In this document: positions 62,910-64,000 of the stretch, piece after piece | How positions within the stretch are numbered: the stretch's first letter is position 1 | How the letters are laid out: each line of letters starts with the position of its first letter | Source of the DNA: Chloroflexota bacterium | GTDB lineage: Bacteria; Chloroflexota; Anaerolineae; Caldilineales; Caldilineaceae | DNA length: 64,000 nucleotides | NCBI GenBank assembly: GCA_016861025.1 | Contig: BOKO01000003.1 | Location: 62,001-126,000, forward strand | Direction of reading: 5' to 3' | Position numbers and translations under genes: made by a program | The notes under the pieces: generated by a model | Told to the model about the DNA's origin: nothing | The model's database searches: none | The model's input: the letters and a program-made list of their open reading frames with translations, nothing else

Positions 62910-64000
62910 TCACTCCTTTGTGGGCGCCGAATAGCGAATCAGCCCGCCGGTGGCGCCGCCGACCCAAATTTCACCATCGACCGCAGCCAACGCTGTGATA
63001 CGATTGTCGGGCAGTGCGCCGGCGGTCGTCTCATGCTGCCAGCCTTCGCCGACATCGAAGAAAAGTCCATCGTCCGTCGTGCCCACCCAGATCGAGCCGT
63101 TCGTCGCCAGAATCTGTGAAATCACACGTTCGCCGACGGCCGGAATCGGCGTGACGACGCCGTTGTGCAGCTCAGCCAGCCCGGCGTCCGTCCCGATATA
63201 AAGCAAGCCGTCATTGTCCAGCGCAAGCGCCGTCACCGTATCGCTGGGCAAGCCGATGTTTTCTACAGTAAACACCTCCAGTTGGTTGAGGGCAAAGCGA
63301 TAGAGACCACCGCCAGCGCTGCCGATCCACATAGCAGATCCATCGGCAAGCAAAGCGCGAATGTCGGCGCTGGGCAGGCCGGTTTCGCGCGTCAGGTTGA
63401 CAAAAGCAGCGCCATTCCAAATGCTGACGCCCGCATCCGCTCCCAGCCAGATGCGGCCGCGACTGTCCTCCGCAATCGCCCGCACCTTGCCGCCAGCCAG
63501 CCCATCTTCCGGCGTGAATTGCGTCCACGTTGCTCCATCCCAGACCGCCGCCCCGTCGCCGCCGATCCAAAGATTGCCATTGCGCGCCGCGTAGAGCGCT
63601 TGGATCGCGGCCGGATCGACCCCGCTTGCCGGCAGCAGTTCGGGCGGCCGCGTCGGCGCAACGATGCGCTGGACGCCAGCGTCGGTGACGACCCATAGCG
63701 CGTCGTCGGCGTCAACGGTTGCGGCGGAAATGGCGTTGCCGGCAACGCCTTCATTGGTTTTAAAGAAGCGCCGCCAGGTTGCACCATCATAGACGCTGAA
63801 CCCATCGCCGGCAGTGGCAGCGTAGAGCTGATCGTCATTGTCCAGCGCCAGCCGGGTCAGCGGCGCGGCGGACGCGCCATTCTCGCGGCGAAATGCTTCA
63901 AGACACGAAGCCGTGGCGGGGTCGAAACGGCAAATTGTTCCGTCGATGTCGCCTAGCCAAAGGTCGCCTGCGCCAGTTGGCGCAAGCCCCGTGATCAGTC
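62910..64000 (-). CDS. Two-component-regulator-type beta-propeller protein (5' end beyond window)
   Basis: The frame is open from the window end to a stop at 62910, giving 363 codons without a start. It is made of repeated blades of about 40 residues with the motif of regulator propellers: GNLWIGGDGAAVWDGATWTQ, GRIWLGADAGVSIWNGAAFV, GSIWVGTTDDGLFF and GEIWVGGATGGLIRYSA. Each has W-I/V-G turns. Such propellers form extracytoplasmic sensor domains of kinases or stand alone as secreted proteins; no kinase domain follows here, as the protein ends after the last blade. N-terminal signals are outside the window. Confidence 0.85.
   Translation of the reverse strand, partial: LITGLAPTGAGDLWLGDIDGTICRFDPATASCLEAFRRENGASAAPLTRLALDNDDQLYAATAGDGFSVYDGATWRRFFKTNEGVAGNAISAATVDADDALWVVTDAGVQRIVAPTRPPELLPASGVDPAAIQALYAARNGNLWIGGDGAAVWDGATWTQFTPEDGLAGGKVRAIAEDSRGRIWLGADAGVSIWNGAAFVNLTRETGLPSADIRALLADGSAMWIGSAGGGLYRFALNQLEVFTVENIGLPSDTVTALALDNDGLLYIGTDAGLAELHNGVVTPIPAVGERVISQILATNGSIWVGTTDDGLFFDVGEGWQHETTAGALPDNRITALAAVDGEIWVGGATGGLIRYSAPTKE

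Overview
The window is GC-rich bacterial chromosome with dense, short-spaced genes on both strands. Several traits suggest a filamentous Chloroflexota of the Caldilinea/Anaerolineae type: large STAND ATPase regulators fused to BTAD/SARP, Ser/Thr kinase or LuxR modules; a mevalonate-pathway kinase; PA14-repeat and subtilase exoproteins with Thr-Pro linkers; a long-form TrpB2; and several promoters whose -10 box sits only 6-8 nt before the start codon (leaderless messages). This assignment is inference; no rRNA or marker set is present. There is one tRNA (Glu, CUC). No CRISPR array, complete insertion sequence or prophage was seen.

Layout. 0-10.5 kb is mostly housekeeping: an MBL-fold hydrolase cut by the window edge; a + strand run of methylmalonyl-CoA epimerase, a DUF59 protein, a membrane-anchored Mrr-like nuclease, a glycerophosphodiesterase and mevalonate kinase; then a receiver/histidine-kinase protein and glgB on the - strand. 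At 8.0-9.3 kb a class I isoprenoid-synthase-like enzyme is paired with a small NHLP/Os1348-like leader-type peptide, a possible natural-product module. At 10.8-20.9 kb is an exoprotein/signalling block: a subtilase, a secreted protein, a Ser/Thr kinase-STAND-TPR protein, an FHA-winged-helix regulator 2 nt downstream of it, and an M14 carboxypeptidase.

20.9-42.4 kb is accessory and visibly rearranged. It holds an orphan HigA antitoxin beside a HigB relic, a diheme cytochrome operon, an AbrB/PIN toxin-antitoxin pair, a RidA operon, and a series of large STAND regulators: BTAD-STAND-TPR, LuxR-type, a BTAD-STAND fused to a sugar-binding (ABC solute-binding) domain, and a STAND-ATPase next to an FAD monooxygenase. 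Small SnoaL, SRPBCC and ABM enzymes lie between them. Decayed pieces of further STAND genes (33.3-34.0 kb and 41.6-41.8 kb) and an N-terminally truncated DsbA-like gene mark breakpoints. A 19-bp element conserved at 17 of 19 positions lies 81-85 bp upstream of two - strand operons and may be the target of one of these regulators.

42.4-64 kb is more conventional: class I glutamine amidotransferase, two ion-transporter-superfamily permeases, DedA, YceI, an orphan nucleoside-type ABC permease coupled to an ADP-ribosylglycohydrolase, trpB2, a mismatch glycosylase, a C45 peptidase, tRNA-Glu, a large hybrid histidine kinase, a four-repeat PA14 exoprotein preceded by an orphan intrinsic terminator, a Mut7-C RNase-like protein, guaB and a beta-propeller protein cut by the window end.
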